From contig CM055103.1 in NCBI GenBank assembly GCA_029204225.1, positions 46,686,703 through 46,750,702 on the forward strand: a DNA stretch of 64,000 bases, read 5' to 3'. Below the pieces are notes generated by a model. It was not told where the DNA came from. It worked only from the letters and a program-made list of their open reading frames with translations, and did not search any database. Position 1 is the stretch's first letter. Every line of letters starts with the position of its first letter. Made by a program: the position numbers and the translations under genes. Source of the DNA: Diphasiastrum complanatum (lineage: Eukaryota; Streptophyta; Lycopodiopsida; Lycopodiales; Lycopodiaceae). Shown here one piece after another: positions 59,415 to 64,000 of the stretch.

Positions 59415-59715
59415 AAATCAATGATAAACTTCATTGTTATTGTTTACGATGCACATTAATGTTGACAGTTGTGACCAACTGTCAATAGCCGTAGGCTAGT
59501 CTATTAGTCTACTCGTGGGTTTTCTCTCTCTATCAGGATTCAGAGTTTATTTGTACATTTTACATTCTGTATGATGTTGGGTGATCGAGTGACAGTGTAT
59601 GTTCTTCTTCCGCCTTCTTGTGGTGATTGCTTATGGTGAATGCTTGACGTTGCATATCTATTTATTAACATTGAGATGTGTGTTTCTTCCACGCTATGTA
59701 GAATTTCATCACGTG
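59409..59715 (+). repeat. 3' LTR of copia element D (right end uncertain)
   Basis: GAGGGAGAG, then TGTTAGAAATCAATGATAAAC. It contains TGACAGTTGTGACCAACTGTCAA, an inverted repeat around GTGACCAAC. It ends near TTTCATCA at about 59712, but without certainty. Confidence 0.6.
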
Positions 59716-59719
59716 TCTA

Positions 59720-61690
59720 GGCTTGTTCCAAATATAACATAGATTTATCTTCTTAGTATTCTTTTGGGACACGTTTTTTTTTTTTTTTTTTTCTGGGTCT
59801 TTGATGCCATTAGATCAAACTCATCAAATATTTGATTTGAGAGTTCTCTCATGAACTTATTTCTTTCTCTCATATGGCTTGGGTGCTGTACTAAAGCTGC
59901 TTCCTCAATGCCACCACTTTGGAATCATAAGATTTTGCGATATGAATCACATGGTCTAGAGACTGAAGCACATTATTCTACTTTCATTTGAAAATCAGCC
60001 AATAAAAATAGGATAAATGGCCACAATGCCAACTTAGAGTTGAATAACGGAATAAAAAATGCCATAAATCTGTGTATTATTTGGATATAGTCCAAAAATT
60101 TAATCTGTATTTTTCAATTAGCAAACTTTTTATAGCAATCTGAATCATCTAGAACAATGAATGATATCTTAGAAATTTCTATGAACGTGTCCCATGTAGT
60201 AGGTTTTGGTTGTAGATCACACTACCGAGATGACGTCTTGTCATGGAGAAATAAGACGACATTTTCATTATTATTTTTCTTATGGAATGTCGTGAAGATT
60301 ATATTAGTTGTTCCATTTCACAAGCAAATAATCCACAACCTCCATTCGCCCCCCCCCCCCCCCCAGAGGATACAGTGGTGAAAATCCAAATTTGAAAAAG
60401 TCAAACATTTGACATACATAACAAAGCTCGTCGACCTAAACACATAGTATTGCCTTTGCAAGGCAAGGCCAAAAAATTCTCTTGTGATGGTCACACAAAC
60501 ATTTCAACCTACTACTTGAAGCAAATAAAAGATGTAGAGAATGGCTTTCTTGTCCCATTCATTTGTTGTGCTCCTTTAATTTGTTGTTAAATGCTTGCAT
60601 TCACATGCATACCAAGGCTACCTATCAACATCTAAGGTAGCAAAGGAGTTAGATGCCTTGCAAGTCCTTCAATATCCTGGAGGCTTGCTATTGGGCCATC
60701 TTATTTTGAGTTATCACCATGTGTCATATGACATGATAGGGCCCTTTCCAACACATGGACAAGGGTGACACAACAATTCATGTTGCCATTTGCCAATATG
60801 CTTACTTGCCAAAAATTTTAAGTGAGCGACATGAGCTATAAAGAGGCCAAACAATGTATATTGATGCTAGTTAGATAAACCATGCTAAATATCAAAACAC
60901 CACATATTGAATCCAAGGGATTCACAATTCATATGACTCTTTTATTTGGCCCAACTGCCACAACAATTAAATAAAGAGATAAGTTTGGCAATCATTTCAC
61001 ATGACATATTGCAAGCATTCATAGAGGATGCTTCAAGCACACACTAAAGAGAGATCAAGCATCCACCACCCTTTGAAAGAAGAAGAAAGCTCCCAATACC
61101 ATTGGAGTGTATTTTTTGCTACATTATATAGTAATGGGTGAGCCCCACCTGCAATTAACAACATTTAATTATTGTTAACTAATTGTTCATTCTGCCATGT
61201 GTAATTATTTAACCAAATCCATTAGTGCTAATGGAATAGAGTAGTTCTTGAGCTCTCTAGAGTTTGACGTTGTTGAATATCACAAAGCTCCCATTGGGTC
61301 AACGCACTTATTAAGAAGATCCTAACAACTAATGAAGAAGACTTCCTGTTTTTATTAAGAAAAGATAGGATGGGGAAACACATCGGAGTACAAAGGTATG
61401 CATGTAAAAAGTGTAAAGGCCATAAGGCGAATTGAGATACTGAACATCAATTATAACAAAACACAGTAGTTATAAAAAGCCTATTGCTTGATGTAAGTCG
61501 CTAGCTAAGATAACTAAAAGTTCAAGTAGTGTAGGAAGCGCGTTGAAGTATTGGGGCTCAATCTTCAATTAGAGCTAATATAAATCGGTTTTCTAATCAA
61601 ATCATAAAGCATAGATCTGTGAACTATTCAAATTAGCATCGTATGCACTATTGAGCATGAGGTGAGGGTGTTTTACACTATTTTGGCTGA
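59720..61690. other. Intergenic upstream of the TBL gene
   Basis: Poly(T) run (59774-59792) and a 16-bp C run (60349-60364); otherwise AT-rich with no ORF or LTR signature. Its last part includes the TBL gene's 5' flank. Confidence 0.5.
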
Positions 61691-61832
61691 AGCTAGCTTT
61701 CAGTGAGAAAGCAAAGAATGCAAAACGGATCTCATCTAGTGTTCTTTGGCAAAGCTACAGATCTGAGTTTATCGTCACATTGTAATAAAACCGAAAACAG
61801 CGATGGTGGTATGATCGGGAGCGTTTGTTGCC

Positions 61833-63067
61833 ATGCATCCTTCTTCTTCCTGGCTGCATCATCGCCAAGGACTCCTCTCCTCGTCAAATGCACGCTCTGC
61901 ACCTCCTTCGCTCGAGCTTCTTCGCCCATCCTTCCCCAGTTCGTGCAGTTTCAAGCTGCTCTTTACCCTATTTTCTCTCATTTGCATTGTTTCATTTCCC
62001 ACTTTCTATTCTTCTTTCGAAGGATACTTTGGGGTTGCTAGAAGCGGGAAGTACTTTTCTGAGACGAAGGTTTACGGGCTGTTTCCATCTGCGTATAAAT
62101 CAAATCAGAAAACACCTCCATTTAGACGCGAAGCGTGGTTGGAATCCTATGGCGAGTTCTCAAAGCAGCAGACAAATGTGTCAGTTGTAGAGGCACTTGA
62201 AGCAGATACAGTTTTATCGAATGTTGGATTTTGTGGACTACAATGACGGCAAATGGGTTATTGATCCCACCAAAAAAGCGACATATTTTGCAGATTGCCC
62301 TTTCGCAAGGAATTCGTGGAGATGTGCAAAAAACCAGAGACCTGGTGTCGATCAAATTGTTAGTTGGAGGTGGATTCCAAAGGCGTGTAGCATCTCCAGC
62401 ATTGATGGCCGTGCATTCTTAAATGCTATGAGAAATCGGCGGATAGGGTTTATTGGCGATTCATTGAATGAGAATTTTATGGTAGCGTTACTGTGTACAC
62501 TCAGAGCAGTAGACAAAGAAACGCAGAGATGGAAGAGGAGGGGGGCATGGAAAGGAGCCTTTTTTCCAGGCTTCAACGTGACTATCGGATACCACAGGGC
62601 AGTTTTGCTTGCTGAGTATTCTGAGTAATTCTGCCTTACTTCTTCATTTTGCTGAACTCATTATTCACGTGCTTGAATTTGTGGAAACCTGAAAGGAGTT
62701 CACATCTTCATCTAATAGATAAATTTATTAGTCAACTAGTTACAGACTGAGACCAAGCTTTTATGCAACCACCGAAATCTTTAATCCTCTATGAAACGTG
62801 AAGCTTTTGTTGGATATATAAACCTAAAGTGATGGAGACAATTCAGTTCATGCTTGTAGGCTGTAGCAAAGTTCACTAATTAGATCCGCTTATCAACATA
62901 CTGACTCCATCTCTCTTGATTTTAGGGTGGCAGCCTAAAAGTCCTGAATGGCCTATGGATGAGCTGGGAGTGGAGAAAGCATTTCGAATTGATGTTGATA
63001 TTCCAGCTAGTTCTTGGGTGAATGTAACAAAATTCTATGACGTGCTCATATTTAACACTGGACATTG
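61833..63067 (+). pseudogene. TRICHOME BIREFRINGENCE-LIKE (TBL12/13-like) gene, 5' part, frame-broken
   Basis: An N-terminal frame (ATG 61833, through about 62225) has a hydrophobic segment, SCSFKLLFTLFSLICIVSFP, suiting the Golgi signal anchor of TBL polysaccharide O-acetyltransferases. The PMR5-N/TBL domain is in another frame (62197-62623): VDYNDGKWVID, CPFARNSWRCAKNQRPG, SWRWIPKAC and the esterase GDS in GFIGDSLNEN; NEN after GDS suggests the TBL12/13 branch. The frame switch falls near 62225, where the conserved Cys before DF is expected. After an intron, exon 2 (62926-63067) reads IDVDIPASSWVNVTKFYDVL and IFNTGHW and ends at GTAAGA. The intron-1 donor phase (GA, then GTAATT) does not match exon 2 (GG TGG CAG). 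Later exons with the DxxH motif are not in the window. Either a pseudogene or two sequence indels. Confidence 0.75.
62624..62925 (+). other. TBL intron 1 (approximate)
   Basis: Donor GTAATT after TATTCTGA, acceptor TCTTGATTTTAG before GGTGGCAGCC. T-rich, about 300 bp. The phase mismatch is described with the gene. Confidence 0.6.
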
Positions 63068-64000
63068 GTAAGACCGACAACTTCTACTCTTGATTCTCAG
63101 CTTACACTTTGGTATTCATCCAAGCACAAAGATAGCCATTCTATGAAATGTCTAATGCTTTTGATTTGGTTAATCTTCTCTATAAGGTACACAATCTTAC
63201 TTAGCAATGCAATTAACAACTCTTAAGTATATTGCGAACTCAAGGAAGTAATGCCTTTGCCATTTAAAATGCTTTGGGTGTCGGTCTTGAATGTCCATTA
63301 TCCTATTCCAATTGCTAGATCTTTATCTTGTTCGGATGTGAAACACGATCCATGACTCGGTTAAAAGCTATGTACCGTGCCACTTCCTTACATCCACTTG
63401 GGTTCTTCATTACTATTGTTTGATGGACAATTGAGCCCTACTATGATTGAACAATGGTTGGACAATTTTCAGCTCTATTTTCCCATATATCGACATTGTG
63501 ATCAAGATTTTATTGAAAATGGTGGGAAAGTATCTCAGTGGTCTTGCGCTTATCTGGTGGTGGTGGCAATATTGGATGGAATATGAAGCATTGGCATGTT
63601 CGAAGAAGTGTTGGTTATTGTTCCGACAAAAGACTATTGAAATCTTTTCACGTGAATTTTTTTTACAAATGGTATTTCATTAAGAGACATTTATAATGGA
63701 GGAATGCAATATGCAATTTACTAAATGTGTGTAATTCCCAATTGAGAAAACTAATGTGATGCGCTATATCCATGGGACTTGAACCTCAATTACGGACCAA
63801 TTATGGAAAGCAACCCATATCATGGCGGATATTGTCTACAACAAGTAATAAATAAGCTGTGCGCTAATTAGAAAAAAGGAACTACAAGGCATTTTGATTG
63901 TCCCTACTTTTGATGGCCAAAACCATTCAATGAAAATAAGTGAATGGTTGAGTTTCATGGACTATTATTTTGTTGTCATGCAAGTTCTAATTTTGACAAA
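63068..64000 (+). other. TBL intron 2 start, then gag-like retroelement remnant
   Basis: After the donor GTAAGA at 63068 no further TBL exon is found before the window ends. From about 63410 frame-shifted gag-like text appears: FDGQLSPTMIEQWLDNFQLY, LSGLALIWWWWQYW, TIEIFSREFF, MRYIHG; then near 63900 VPTFDGQNHSMKISEWLSFM, a second gag-start-like segment. It looks like a gypsy-type gag relic inserted in the intron. Confidence 0.55.

Overview
This window is nuclear DNA from a land plant, most likely a seed plant with a large, retrotransposon-rich genome. Two plant gene families are visible: an AP2/ERF transcription factor and a TRICHOME BIREFRINGENCE-LIKE (TBL) gene. The rest is AT-rich sequence with nested, decayed Ty1/copia and Ty3/gypsy LTR retrotransposons and long (GA)n/(CT)n arrays. 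Nothing bacterial, organellar or CRISPR-like was seen. The sequence alone does not identify the species.

Layout. 1-2112: 3' end of a + strand copia element with a 653-bp LTR, inserted beside a coiled-coil ORF remnant (2113-2520). 2.5-9.8 kb: simple and tandem repeats, namely a minisatellite carrying a CACGTG palindrome, a CG-containing low-complexity block built on TTTCGCGAAA-like words, several GA/CT arrays, a 33-bp repeat and a tRNA-related SINE-like unit. 11.0-12.2 kb (-): the only intact host gene, a single-exon 374-aa ERF. 15.6-31 kb: mixed LTR-element debris, including two related copies of an unrecognised ORF, each about 210 bp before a polypurine tract and LTR. 31.8-38.2 kb: a Ty3/gypsy element (gag, protease, partial RT) with minisatellites and a 3' accessory-ORF region. 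38.2-47.9 kb: minus-strand copia remains containing a structurally complete 5.83-kb copia element (40337-46165) with two 650-bp LTRs. 48.1-52.6 kb and 55.4-59.7 kb: two near-full but broken + strand copia pol genes, with a minus-strand copia RT/RNase H fragment between them. 61.8-63.1 kb (+): 5' part of a TBL gene with two frame problems, followed by a gag-like retroelement remnant in or after its intron.

How it fits together. The ERF and TBL genes are islands in a sea of transposons. All retroelement ORFs carry stops, frameshifts or deletions, so none looks autonomous. The most notable unexplained signal is the repeated ORF family (about 16.25-17.03 kb + and 21.79-22.91 kb -, possibly also 36.6-37.7 kb and 2.1-2.5 kb). 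Its position just upstream of the 3' LTR suggests an accessory ORF of a gypsy-type lineage. A second theme is the repeated association of GA/CT microsatellites with LTR leaders and with satellite-like DNA.
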